From an uncultured Bacteroidota bacterium (GTDB taxonomy: Bacteria; Bacteroidota; Bacteroidia; Chitinophagales; Chitinophagaceae): 64,000 bases of DNA. The stretch is from positions 1-64,000 of the forward strand of contig CAIVEW010000039.1 in NCBI GenBank assembly GCA_903905065.1. The letters run 5' to 3'. Numbering within the stretch: position 1 is the first letter of the stretch; every line of letters starts with the position of its first letter. This document shows positions 36,353 to 43,647 of the stretch, piece by piece. Under the pieces are notes generated by a model that did not search any database, was not told the origin of the DNA, and was given only the letters and a program-made list of their open reading frames with translations. Made by a program: the position numbers and the translations under genes.

Positions 36353-36772
36353 ATGAAAATTCCCATGAAAAATATACTGGTCGCCTTTTTATCGGTGTTG
36401 TTGCTATCCGGTATCGCTATTAATGCAGATGCCGGTTTTGTAATAACAAAAAAATCTGCCGCTGCAAGCATATCCAGCGCAGCAGCGACCACAGCCGGTC
36501 ACAAAAGGGCCGAGCGCAAAAGGCGTAAGAAATGGGAACAGTCAAATGATAACTCTTACCATCTGCAGCAGGCAAAGATAGCGTTCAGGTTCGCATTGTG
36601 GAGTTTACTTTTTGGCCCCCTTGGAATTCCGGCGATCATACACGGAGTGCGCAGTCTCAGGAAACGAGAGTGGTACTACAAGGATATGGCCATGATGAGC
36701 ATCTTCTTTGGCGCATTGGGAATATTGCTTTTCGCATTTTTGGTTTCCCTGCTGGTGTTTCTGCTCATCTAA
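36353..36772 (+). CDS. Small membrane protein with signal sequence and two TM segments
   Basis: 139 aa from the ATG at 36353; the track start three codons upstream and MKNILVAF at 36365 are alternatives. An N-terminal hydrophobic segment (ILVAFLSVLLLSGIAI) is followed by a basic, Ser/Ala-rich stretch (KRAERKRRKKW). Two membrane segments follow, about FALWSLLFGPLGIPAIIHGV and MMSIFFGALGILLFAFLVSLLVFLLI, joined by RSLRKREWYYKD. The layout recalls DUF4190-type two-TM proteins common in Bacteroidota, but no function can be given. Confidence 0.75.
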   Translation: MKIPMKNILVAFLSVLLLSGIAINADAGFVITKKSAAASISSAAATTAGHKRAERKRRKKWEQSNDNSYHLQQAKIAFRFALWSLLFGPLGIPAIIHGVRSLRKREWYYKDMAMMSIFFGALGILLFAFLVSLLVFLLI

Positions 36773-36856
36773 AAGCCGGAAATAAACATCTTTCAATCGT
36801 TTGCGATCTATAAAAAAATGATCCGGCAAGAAGACAAAGGTCAGGGATGAGTGAAG

Positions 36857-36879
36857 CACCTTCAGGGGTTTGGGGTTTA
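36857..36879 (-). repeat. GC-rich stop-adjacent repeat at the PaaE-like gene end
   Basis: On the coding strand, TAA is followed at once by ACCCCAAACCCCTGAAGG and then TGCTTCACTC, matching the family consensus AAACCCCTAAAGGGGCTTCACTTGTGAATA. Confidence 0.7.
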
Positions 36880-37965
36880 TCGGGCATCAAAATCTATCAC
36901 GACCCTTTCCGTTCTCGGGTGCGACTGGCAGGTAAGCACATAACCTTTTTGAACCTCGTGCTCATCAAGTGCATAGTTCACTTCCATCTCCACTTCGCCC
37001 TCAGTCACTAATGCGCGGCAGGTGCAGCATACGCCGCCCTTGCACGCATAGGGCAGATCTGCCCCGGCCTTTAACGCAGCATCCAATATGCTTTCTCCCA
37101 CAAAGGGCACTTCCATATCAAAGGTGGTACCATCGAGCGTAATACTCACTTTACTGGCCGGTCCGTTGTTGCTTTTGTGGCTGGCTACCCATTTTTCATG
37201 TTCTGCTTTAGGCTGATCCGGTGAAGTGAAAAGCTCTATGTGAACACGATTTTGCGGCATACCCTGGTCTATCAGTTGCTGGCGCACAGACAGGATCATT
37301 TCTTCAGGCCCACATATGAATGCCTCGTCAACACTACTTACATCTATCAGCGACTTGCAAAATTCCGCACACTTTGCTGCATCTATACGGCCACTGAATA
37401 ACGGGATATCCATGTACTCCCGGCTCAGCACATAGTATACCCGCAGGCGCAGCATGTATTTATTCTTCAAGGCCTCTATCGCCTCGCGGAAAATGATCGA
37501 GTTCTTGGAGCGGTTGCCATAAACCAGTGTAAAGCTGCTGTTCGGCTCTTCTTCCAGTACGCTCTTCATAATACTCATGATGGGCGTGATGCCGCTGCCG
37601 GCCGCAAACGCTAGATATTCTTTATGTTTCGCTTCTTTGTTCTTAATAGTGAAATTGCCCATTGGCGGCATCACATCCAGTTCGTCGCCGGCCTTTAGCT
37701 CTCCGTGGGCATAGGTTGAGAATTTCCCTTCTTCCACTTTTTTTATAGCCACGCGCAGCTCACCATCCTTTGGGCTGGAACAGATGGAATAAGAACGACG
37801 AACTTCGGCATTGTTAAAATGGCGACGAAAGGTCAGATACTGCCCCGGTGCAAACTGGAATTTCTCCGCGAGGTCAGCCGGCACTTCCAGCGACACCGAA
37901 ACACAATCAGCCGTTTCCGGGCGTACATCCTTAACTTTTAACGGGTAAAATTTGAGCGCAGACAT
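36877..37965 (-). CDS. FAD/NAD(P)-binding 2Fe-2S oxidoreductase (PaaE-like)
   Basis: 362 aa from the ATG giving MSALKFYPLKV; the track start adds 10 residues. Order of domains: ferredoxin-reductase FAD domain (RRSYSICSSP, about 55-65), NAD(P) domain (GSGITPIMSIMKSVL near 120; CGPEEMI near 225), and a C-terminal plant-type 2Fe-2S ferredoxin with CKGGVCCTCRALV and LTCQSHP supplying four cysteines. This order is that of the PaaE reductase of the phenylacetyl-CoA epoxidase complex and of related hydroxylase reductases. No other paa genes are present, so the electron acceptor is unknown. Confidence 0.88.
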   Translation of the reverse strand: MSALKFYPLKVKDVRPETADCVSVSLEVPADLAEKFQFAPGQYLTFRRHFNNAEVRRSYSICSSPKDGELRVAIKKVEEGKFSTYAHGELKAGDELDVMPPMGNFTIKNKEAKHKEYLAFAAGSGITPIMSIMKSVLEEEPNSSFTLVYGNRSKNSIIFREAIEALKNKYMLRLRVYYVLSREYMDIPLFSGRIDAAKCAEFCKSLIDVSSVDEAFICGPEEMILSVRQQLIDQGMPQNRVHIELFTSPDQPKAEHEKWVASHKSNNGPASKVSITLDGTTFDMEVPFVGESILDAALKAGADLPYACKGGVCCTCRALVTEGEVEMEVNYALDEHEVQKGYVLTCQSHPRTERVVIDFDAR

Positions 37966-38002
37966 AAATGGCTGCAAATGTACAAAAAACCGCAAGTGGA
38001 GA

Positions 38003-38152
38003 AAGGTAAAAGGTTAATTGGTTAAAAAGTTAAAACGCTGGTTTACTAAATTTCTCTAGCTCACTAACCTGTTAACCATTTACCCTGTTAACTTTTTACC
38101 CGTGACCTCATCAACCATTAACTTTTTAACCAGTTAACTTTTTAACCATTTT
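38003..38152. repeat. GTTAAC-rich low-complexity repeat tract
   Basis: Seven or so variants of GGTTAAAAAGTTAA / GTTAACTTTTTAACC lie in both orientations in ~150 bp between the PaaE-like gene and the K+ channel gene. Palindromic words such as GTTAACTTTTTAACC could form small hairpins. Confidence 0.75.
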
Positions 38153-38175
38153 CCTTACTATCTTGCTGTAACACA

Positions 38176-38874
38176 ATGAAGCGAATTCTATCCAAACTAT
38201 TTTTTGGCAAACCGGAATATAATAAACCGGTGCGGGTCACAGCCTATCAAAACTATGTTGTGAACCTTACGCGGATATGGAATAACGCAAAGCACCATGA
38301 TATTGGGTTTGAAAAAATACTGCGCCTCTTCCTGGTATCTGTGCAGATCATATTTCCCGGTATCCATATCCGCAATGTTTTCGGGCGTTACGGTATCATA
38401 AAACGAAATGTGGCCGTTGAATTCTACGTTCTGTTTAAAACATCCCTGCCTGTTATTTTCCTTATTACTGGGTTTTACAGGCATACGGCAGCCATTATTA
38501 TTTCTTCGTACCTGCTCATTGAGACCATCTGCTATGTGGCCTCGCTGATTTTCGTTTCAGATATGTTCGTAAAACCCCGCTCCTACCGCCGAAACATACT
38601 GATGCTTTTTTTCAACTATTTAGAAATTTCCCTCTGCTTTGCGGTTATCTATGCCAGCTTGCATCTTTTGGGCGACAAACCTTATTCTATAATGGACTAT
38701 ATCTATTTCAGCATTGTTACTTCAACCACTATCGGATACGGGGATATGCACCCGGCCAGCCATCTCGGTCAGATAACCGTGTGCGTTCAGGCCATTATGG
38801 TTGTTGCATTTATCGTGTTGTTCCTCAATTTCTTCGGGTCCAAGGTGGAGACCCTGCATAATGAAGAAGAATAG
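38176..38874 (+). CDS. Two-TM-pore potassium channel family protein
   Basis: 232 aa. Two hydrophobic segments in the first half (VEFYVLFKTSLPVIFLITGF; AAIIISSYLLIETICYVASLI) precede a third (ILMLFFNYLEISLCFAVIYA). The pore helix and selectivity filter STTIGYGDMHP lie near residue 190, followed by a last membrane helix (VQAIMVVAFIVLFLNFF). TIGYGD is the canonical K+ filter. No cytosolic RCK/TrkA domain is present, and the C-terminus is short. Likely a K+ efflux or membrane-potential channel of the inner membrane. A TATCTTGC box just upstream may be the promoter. Confidence 0.88.
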   Translation: MKRILSKLFFGKPEYNKPVRVTAYQNYVVNLTRIWNNAKHHDIGFEKILRLFLVSVQIIFPGIHIRNVFGRYGIIKRNVAVEFYVLFKTSLPVIFLITGFYRHTAAIIISSYLLIETICYVASLIFVSDMFVKPRSYRRNILMLFFNYLEISLCFAVIYASLHLLGDKPYSIMDYIYFSIVTSTTIGYGDMHPASHLGQITVCVQAIMVVAFIVLFLNFFGSKVETLHNEEE

Positions 38875-38945
38875 GGTCATGCTGTTATGACCCTTTCTAT
38901 GTATCTAATTTAACAAACTTATTTAGGAATACCAGATATTTTGAG

Positions 38946-38953
38946 TATCTTTG
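38946..38953 (+). promoter_or_regulatory. Bacteroidota -7 box of the cold-shock gene
   Basis: TATCTTTG matches the TAnnTTTG consensus exactly and lies 30 bp before the ATG. Confidence 0.7.
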
Positions 38954-38983
38954 CGCTTTCTTAATCAATTTATTTAAACTACA

Positions 38984-39175
38984 ATGCAAGAAGGAACAGT
39001 AAAGTTTTTCAATGAAACTAAAGGATTTGGTTTTATTTCTCCGTCAAATGGCGGACAAGACATCTTCGTACACGTATCAGGCCTGGTGGATGAGATCCGC
39101 GAGAATGATAAAGTGAGCTTCGAAGTTCAGAATGGTAAAAAAGGTTTAAACGCTGCTAACGTTAGAGTTATCTAA
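38984..39175 (+). CDS. Cold-shock domain protein (CspA family)
   Basis: 63 aa, a complete cold-shock domain. RNP1 is KGFGFISP and RNP2 is DIFVHVSGL, the two single-strand RNA-binding motifs. The usual opening EGTVKFFNETKGFGF is intact. It probably acts as an RNA chaperone. Monocistronic, with a consensus promoter box upstream and a terminator downstream. The C-terminal NGKKGLNAANVRVI is typical of Bacteroidota paralogues. Confidence 0.96.
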   Translation: MQEGTVKFFNETKGFGFISPSNGGQDIFVHVSGLVDEIRENDKVSFEVQNGKKGLNAANVRVI

Positions 39176-39202
39176 TTTTAATACTGCTTTAATATCATTT
39201 CC

Positions 39203-39229
39203 AAAACCCCCGGTATCCGGGGGTTTTTT
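39203..39229 (+). terminator. Terminator after the cold-shock gene
   Basis: AAAACCCCCGG, loop TAT, CCGGGGGTTTTTT: a strong stem with a T run, 28 bp past the stop. Confidence 0.92.
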
Positions 39230-39330
39230 CTTGCTGCATACTACCTTGCTAAAAGAATATTGATTATTTTGCGATGCTATACTTAAATTAATCACAGGTT
39301 TTATTACTTTTACCCGAAGAAATAATTTTT

Positions 39331-39798
39331 ATGATAAAAAAATCGCTCAAAAAGATACTTATGGCATGCCTCATTGCATTGCCAGTAAGCGTTTTCGCGC
39401 AGACCAATACCCCACCCGCTAACACACTGCCAATCAACAGGTACGAACTGCTGGATAAGACATGGTGTTTTGTAGCTATGAAATGCCCCGATAAGATAGG
39501 CTCTGAAGGCGAGTATATTCACTTTCTGTCCACATTAAAGCTCTCCGCTACAAACGGCAACAATATCAACTACGGTACTTACGTAAAGACATACCGCGAT
39601 ATGCGTGACAACCCAAAGGAAATGGGCACCTATTCGCTTACTAATGATGAAGTAGGAAACGTAATACTGACACTGAAGAAAAACAAGACCGGCGCTACTG
39701 CCAAGTACATGGTACCGATGGTAGAAACCAACCACCTTACGCTGATCAGGACTGACGAAGGCGAAAAATGCAATATTACCTACGCCGTAGCTCCGTAG
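39331..39798 (+). CDS. Secreted lipocalin-like hypothetical protein
   Basis: 155 aa with signal peptide (ILMACLIALPVSVFAQ|T). The mature part has the pattern of a small beta-barrel: LLDKTWCFVAM, STLKLSATNG, MGTYSLTNDEVGNVILTL and HLTLIRTDEG, resembling lipocalin-like domains of Bacteroidota. Function unknown. The stop TAG is the first base triplet of an inverted repeat shared with the convergent CDF gene. Confidence 0.7.
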   Translation: MIKKSLKKILMACLIALPVSVFAQTNTPPANTLPINRYELLDKTWCFVAMKCPDKIGSEGEYIHFLSTLKLSATNGNNINYGTYVKTYRDMRDNPKEMGTYSLTNDEVGNVILTLKKNKTGATAKYMVPMVETNHLTLIRTDEGEKCNITYAVAP

Positions 39799-39942
39799 TC
39801 TGAACCTCGATTTCCTGATTCAAGGATCTTCTTGATTGAAAAATATTTTCGTTGTTTGATAAGTTTAAAAAAGGACCCACACGGGTCCTTTTTTTATAGC
39901 ATTATGTAAATTCTTGAATCAGGAAAATCCCTGTTCAGACTA
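39796..39942. repeat. Long inverted repeat joining two convergent gene ends
   Basis: Left arm TAGTCTGAACCTCGATTTCC then TGATTCAAG; right arm, read on the other strand, TAGTCTGAACAGGGATTTTC then CTGATTCAAG. About 25 of 30 positions match. Each arm begins with the TAG stop of its own gene (39796-39798 and 39942-39940). A terminator lies in the middle. Confidence 0.88.
39867..39896. terminator. Bidirectional terminator between convergent genes
   Basis: AAAAAAGGACCC, loop ACAC, GGGTCCTTTTTTT, in the centre of the inverted repeat, serving the lipocalin-like gene and the CDF gene. Confidence 0.9.
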
Positions 39943-40896
39943 ACACTCCTCGTCCTTACAAGGTACTTCTACAGATTCAAGCTCGATAGTTGCGTGATGT
40001 ACGTTGTTGTGCAGCAGCTCATGCTTTATTTTGTGAACCACTTCCATTTTTTCATTAAAACTTAATGCGTCGCTCAGCACCAGGTGTGCGGTCAGCGCGT
40101 TCTCGGTGGTGCTCATGGCCCAGATGTGCATGTGGTGTATATTTTCTACGCCCTTTACCTTTTTTATCACATCTTCTATCTTATCAAAGTTTATGTCATC
40201 CGGCACGGCGTCCAGCGTCATGCGCAGGCTGCCCATGAGGAGAGACCAGGTGCCTATCAATATTATAGCCAATACTACAATACTTACTGCGCCATCCAGC
40301 CAATACCAGTTCGTAAACTTGATCACGAGGCCGGATACAACAACCCCCAGCGAAACCAGCGCATCCGTCATCAGGTGCAGGTAAGCGCCCCTGGTGTTCA
40401 GGTCATGGTCCTTATTCCTGAAAAAAAGAAGCGCCGACGCGAGGTTGATAACAATACCAATACCCGCCACTATGGCCACAGTGCCACCATCAATGTCATG
40501 GCGCGGATGTACTAGCCTGTTTACAGACTCATATCCCAGCATGCCTATAGCCACGCACAATACCACAGCATTGGTAAGCGCGGCCAGGATGGTTGTTTTC
40601 TTGTATCCGTAGGTAAAGGTCTCCGTGGGCTTCACCTTCGCCAGCTTAAACGCAATAAGCGATAACGCCAGGCTGGCCACATCACTCAGGTTATGCCCGG
40701 CATCCGACAGCAACGCCATAGAATGAGTCATAAAGCCCGCGATGGCCTGCACGATCACATAGGCACTGTTCAGTATGATTCCGAAGATAAACGCTTTATT
40801 TGCCACATCTCCGGGCTGTACGTGGTGATGGTGGTGCCCGGCGTGGCTGTGCCCATGGCTATGATCGTGATCGTGGCTATGCCCGTGACTGTGCAT
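39940..40896 (-). CDS. Cation diffusion facilitator (CzcD/ZitB-like) metal exporter
   Basis: 318 aa. The N-terminus is extremely histidine-rich (MHSHGHSHDHDHSHGHSHAG, then HHHHH), a likely Zn/Co-binding tail. Six membrane segments follow, with the CDF metal site SDAGHNLSDVASLAL (HxxxD) in TM2 and LMTDALVSLGVV in TM5. The cytosolic C-terminal domain includes VENIHHMHIWAMS. It exports divalent metals such as zinc out of the cytosol by proton antiport. Monocistronic. Confidence 0.94.
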   Translation of the reverse strand: MHSHGHSHDHDHSHGHSHAGHHHHHVQPGDVANKAFIFGIILNSAYVIVQAIAGFMTHSMALLSDAGHNLSDVASLALSLIAFKLAKVKPTETFTYGYKKTTILAALTNAVVLCVAIGMLGYESVNRLVHPRHDIDGGTVAIVAGIGIVINLASALLFFRNKDHDLNTRGAYLHLMTDALVSLGVVVSGLVIKFTNWYWLDGAVSIVVLAIILIGTWSLLMGSLRMTLDAVPDDINFDKIEDVIKKVKGVENIHHMHIWAMSTTENALTAHLVLSDALSFNEKMEVVHKIKHELLHNNVHHATIELESVEVPCKDEEC

Positions 40897-41147
40897 TGAT
40901 TAAATGGCTATTCAGGTGCAAGCTACGAAATATAGAATTAGACAACCGTACCCGGCGATTCTTCGTATATTTATTTAGCACGGTTTTGGAAACACGCTAA
41001 ATTGTCTACCAGAAACAATAATTCACTACTTTATTGCGTTGTCAATTGATCGTGAATGTATTGTTAATTAAGTTGAAAAATAACAATGGCTAGATATATC
41101 GTTATACATTTATTTTCTGGAGACAATAACAGTTTTACCCATTACCA
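40897..41147. other. Divergent promoter region of CDF gene and histidine kinase gene
   Basis: No gene. On the minus strand TATATTTC, one mismatch from TAnnTTTG, lies about 30 bp before the CDF start and may be its -7 box. No metal-regulator operator was recognised. Confidence 0.4.
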
Positions 41148-41996
41148 ATGATTGATGAAGCCCGCACATTACTAAGCAGCATACAGGACACCATTGTGAA
41201 CCTGGATACCATGCTCGCTGAAAAAAATGACATGATCGACTTGTTGTCGCATGATCTGCGGAGCCCTGTGAACAGGATACTGGGCCTTAGTAACCTCATC
41301 AAAATCGACGACGATACCAAGAAAGAGATATATGCCGATTATATCACCGAAGAGTGCAACAGCCTGCTCAGCGTGCTGGAAAACATTTTGATGATGCTAA
41401 AGGAAGACAGCCGTCCTTTTATGATGACGCATGTAAACCTCAAAGAGCTTATCGACGAGACGGTTCGTTTCTTTGATTTTGCATTAAACGAAAAGAGAGT
41501 GGCGGTGCATGTTTCAGTCGACAAATCAATTTTCATCAGCGTTCAAAAAGAACTGTTCGTTCAGGCTGTACGGAATATCATGGGGAATGCCATTAAATTC
41601 TCACCTGACGGAAAGAACATTTTTCTGGACGCAAGACAGGAAAATGACCGGGTGTCGCTTTCCATAAAGGACGAAGGCTTAGGGTTTATGCAATCAGAAA
41701 TAGAAAGGTTGTTTGACCGCTTTACCAGCACAGGGAAAAAAGGCACTCATGGCGAAGCATCGATAGGACTTGGCCTTTACTTAAGCAAGAAAATGATAGA
41801 AAAACATGATGGCAAGCTGCTTGCGGCCAGTGACGGGATAAATAAGGGCGCGACATTTACTATTATACTACCAAGCCTGGTAACAAAAAAGCCCCGGGCA
41901 AAAACCGTTCAGAAATCTGCGGACAATGGCGCTGACATCCCAATTATCTCTGGCCGGAGAACCAGTCCACGTTTTATCACCCCACAAATAATATAG
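41148..41996 (+). CDS. Soluble sensor histidine kinase without a sensing domain
   Basis: 282 aa. A short N-terminal helix (likely coiled coil) leads directly into the HisKA domain, with phospho-acceptor His35 in LLSHDLRSPVNRI. The HATPase domain shows the N box (NIMGNAIKFSPDG), G1 (IKDEGLGF), F box (LFDRFTSTG) and G2 (IGLGLYLSKKM). There is no membrane segment, PAS, GAF or receiver domain, and no response regulator gene nearby. It probably works with input proteins or phosphorelays encoded elsewhere. The C-terminal ~30 residues are basic and disordered. Confidence 0.9.
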   Translation: MIDEARTLLSSIQDTIVNLDTMLAEKNDMIDLLSHDLRSPVNRILGLSNLIKIDDDTKKEIYADYITEECNSLLSVLENILMMLKEDSRPFMMTHVNLKELIDETVRFFDFALNEKRVAVHVSVDKSIFISVQKELFVQAVRNIMGNAIKFSPDGKNIFLDARQENDRVSLSIKDEGLGFMQSEIERLFDRFTSTGKKGTHGEASIGLGLYLSKKMIEKHDGKLLAASDGINKGATFTIILPSLVTKKPRAKTVQKSADNGADIPIISGRRTSPRFITPQII

Positions 41997-42138
41997 GAGC
42001 CTGTAACTGGAAAAAAATGGGATCAGGTTCCTGTTTTCTCCGGCACATACCCTATTTTACACATTGATCTGATGCTTTTCGAGCGTAGGCAACAAAAATC
42101 TTCAGCTCAAATTATTTGTTCACTTCAAATATATACTT

Positions 42139-42146
42139 TACCTTTG
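42139..42146 (+). promoter_or_regulatory. -7 box of the rpmH-rnpA-yidD operon
   Basis: TACCTTTG fits TAnnTTTG. A TTTG word about 20 bp upstream could be the -33 element. The start codon of rpmH is 70 bp downstream. Confidence 0.7.
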
Positions 42147-42167
42147 CACTCCATTAAAAAATAAAGT

Positions 42168-42182
42168 TGCCGGTATCCGGCA
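42168..42182 (+). promoter_or_regulatory. Small hairpin in the rpmH leader
   Basis: TGCCGG-TAT-CCGGCA lies in the presumed 5' untranslated leader. There is no T run, so it may be a leader structure affecting mRNA stability or translation rather than a terminator. Confidence 0.35.
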
Positions 42183-42215
42183 CCCTTGGTTTTAACTTTT
42201 AACTTTTGAATTAAA

Positions 42216-42371
42216 ATGAAACGCACGTACCAACCACACCGCCGCAGCCGCAAAACAGTTCATGGTTTCCGTAAACGTATGGAATCAGCTAACGGCCGTA
42301 AAGTATTGGCTTCACGCCGCGCCAAGGGCCGTCATAAGCTCACGGTATCTGACGAGAGCCGCCTGAAGTAA
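42216..42371 (+). CDS. rpmH: 50S ribosomal protein L34
   Basis: 51 aa, missed by the ORF track for length. [20 protein letters not shown] is the diagnostic N-terminus, followed by [20 protein letters not shown], typical L34. The C-terminus is slightly longer than the 44-46 aa of many species ([11 protein letters not shown]), as is common in Bacteroidota. First gene of the conserved rpmH-rnpA-yidD cluster. Confidence 0.97.
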   Translation: MKRTYQPHRRSRKTVHGFRKRMESANGRKVLASRRAKGRHKLTVSDESRLK

Positions 42372-42390
42372 TATCTTAAATCTTTTCGCC

Positions 42391-42804
42391 ATTCGTAATA
42401 CTTTCCGAGTATATGAGCGGCTCAAGCGAGAGCAGCATATTCATACGCTTTTCCTCACCGGGAAAGCGTTTTCTGTTTTTCCCATAAGGCTCATTTACGT
42501 TCTTTTGCCCCGCACCGATGTCCCGATAGCTATCGGGAGCTCGCCCGTGCAGGCTGGTTTTTCGGTACCCAAGAAAAAATTCCGCAGCTCCGTACACCGT
42601 CACCGTATCCGCCGGCTGATGGTAGAGGCCTGGCGGCTGAACAAGCATACGCTTTATGAAGCCATGCCCCCAAACAAGCAGATGCACCTCTTCCTTATCT
42701 TTACAGACACCAAAATGCCCGATTACGAACCGGTAAAAGAGGCAGTTATCAAAGGCATAGAGAAATTAATAACGATCGTAAAAAAAGAGGGGAAGCAAGA
42801 TTAG
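42391..42804 (+). CDS. rnpA: Ribonuclease P protein component, apparent non-canonical start
   Basis: The track gives 99 aa from a TTG, but the open frame continues upstream to 42367 and encodes the conserved RnpA N-terminus: RNTFRVYERLKREQHIHTLF, then TGKAFSVFPIRLIYV. No ATG, GTG or TTG precedes this region. The ATT at 42391 would give (M)RNTFRVYERLK, matching the usual MxNTFxKxERLK start and a normal length of 137 aa; ATC at 42373 is another rare-start option. Downstream, the signature FSVPKKKFRSSVHRHRIRRL is intact. The protein binds RNase P RNA for tRNA 5' maturation. A palindromic repeat (42522-42537) encodes part of an internal loop. Confidence 0.85.
   Translation: MRNTFRVYERLKREQHIHTLFLTGKAFSVFPIRLIYVLLPRTDVPIAIGSSPVQAGFSVPKKKFRSSVHRHRIRRLMVEAWRLNKHTLYEAMPPNKQMHLFLIFTDTKMPDYEPVKEAVIKGIEKLITIVKKEGKQD
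42522..42537. repeat. Perfect 16-bp palindrome inside rnpA
   Basis: CCCGATAGCTATCGGG. It encodes PIAIG in the variable loop of RnpA. I recall this word as a frequent dispersed palindrome in Bacteroidota genomes; that is from memory and needs counting in the genome. Confidence 0.8.
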
Positions 42805-42815
42805 TTTGGAAATAA

Positions 42816-43064
42816 ATGAAAAGACTGTTCTCCATACTATTCATCGCCATTATCCGGTTCTACCAAGGGGCTATATCACCATTCTTTGGTGCGAAATGCC
42901 GCTTCACACCTACATGTAGCGCTTATGGTCTTGAGGCAATACAGAAATACGGTCCTTTCAAAGGTGGGTGGATGGCGTTTAAGCGTTTCTGCTCCTGTCA
43001 TCCATGGGGACGGCATGGATATGATCCGGTGCCACCCCCGGCCCCTAAAGGGGAGCACCTGTGA
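42816..43064 (+). CDS. yidD: Membrane protein insertion efficiency factor YidD
   Basis: 82 aa. Family core is complete: [20 protein letters not shown], then [20 protein letters not shown] and [13 protein letters not shown]. It helps YidC-dependent membrane insertion at the inner face of the membrane. It starts 11 bp after rnpA, as is usual. The last residues [10 protein letters not shown] and the TGA stop are encoded by a dispersed GC-rich repeat, so the native C-terminus has been replaced or extended. Confidence 0.95.
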   Translation: MKRLFSILFIAIIRFYQGAISPFFGAKCRFTPTCSAYGLEAIQKYGPFKGGWMAFKRFCSCHPWGRHGYDPVPPPAPKGEHL

Positions 43065-43080
43065 ATATATTTCGGCTTAA
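43034..43080 (+). repeat. Dispersed GC-rich repeat overlapping the end of yidD
   Basis: ACCCCCGGCCCCTAAAGGGG followed by AGCACCTGTGAATATATTTC. Same element as at 44151 and 48556 (CACTTGTGAATA plus TTTC/TTCG downstream). Confidence 0.8.
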
Positions 43081-43146
43081 AAACCTTGATTGGATTTTAC
43101 AATAGGCAACAATAAGAAAGTAGAATAACTATTTTATGCTGCAATC

Positions 43147-43647
43147 TTATCCTCCAGCAAAGCCCCCTTTAGGGGGTTTGGGGGTTGACCCTTTCAGGAT
43201 ATCTTCTATCCGCTCATCCGGAACAAGGTCTGTAATGCTTACTATTTTTACCTTTAAAAAATCGGGGTGATTAGTATTTAGTACATAATTAGAGGATTCA
43301 GGCAACACCGCTGATGGTGCTTTGAGTATTGGGTCCTTCATCTTATCATACCACTTATTGCCGATTTTCTGACAAGACGTGTAATCTCTAAAGCCTCGCC
43401 ACCCCGCCGGAAGATTTTTTAGCGAAACTGCTTCTACGCCAAGCTCGTCTGGAATGTTGATGATAATTGTTTTAAAGTCATCGTTGAAGCCAACTCCCTG
43501 CCTCTTGACCATATTTTCCAGGAACGCAAGTGCTATTGACTCTGCGCAATACACAACCGTTTTGCCAGCTGATGTCCAGCGCCCATCGGCCCCTGAACCA
43601 GCCAGGTTGTTCGCATATTTTTTATGGGCTATTTTAAATACTAGCAT
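43147..43647 (-). CDS. RES domain toxin (NAD+-degrading)
   Basis: 166 aa. The conserved Arg, Glu and Ser that name the family appear in GRWTSAGKTVVYCAESIALA (R23, E and S about residues 37-38). RES toxins degrade NAD+ and arrest growth; the partner is an Xre/DUF2384 antitoxin, encoded directly upstream with a one-base TAATG overlap. The last ~14 residues, STPKPPKGGFAGG, are encoded by a dispersed GC-rich repeat and are unlikely to belong to the fold. Toxin activity is inferred from the pair and motif. Confidence 0.92.
   Translation of the reverse strand: MLVFKIAHKKYANNLAGSGADGRWTSAGKTVVYCAESIALAFLENMVKRQGVGFNDDFKTIIINIPDELGVEAVSLKNLPAGWRGFRDYTSCQKIGNKWYDKMKDPILKAPSAVLPESSNYVLNTNHPDFLKVKIVSITDLVPDERIEDILKGSTPKPPKGGFAGG
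43157..43187 (-). repeat. Dispersed GC-rich repeat inside the end of the RES toxin gene
   Basis: On the coding strand AACCCCCAAACCCCCTAAAG then GGGGCTTTGC. It supplies the codons for PKPPKGGFA just before the stop. Confidence 0.8.

Noticed and set aside
42505-42804. TTG start for rnpA as given in the track
   Set aside because: It drops the conserved N-terminal region that is open upstream in the same frame.
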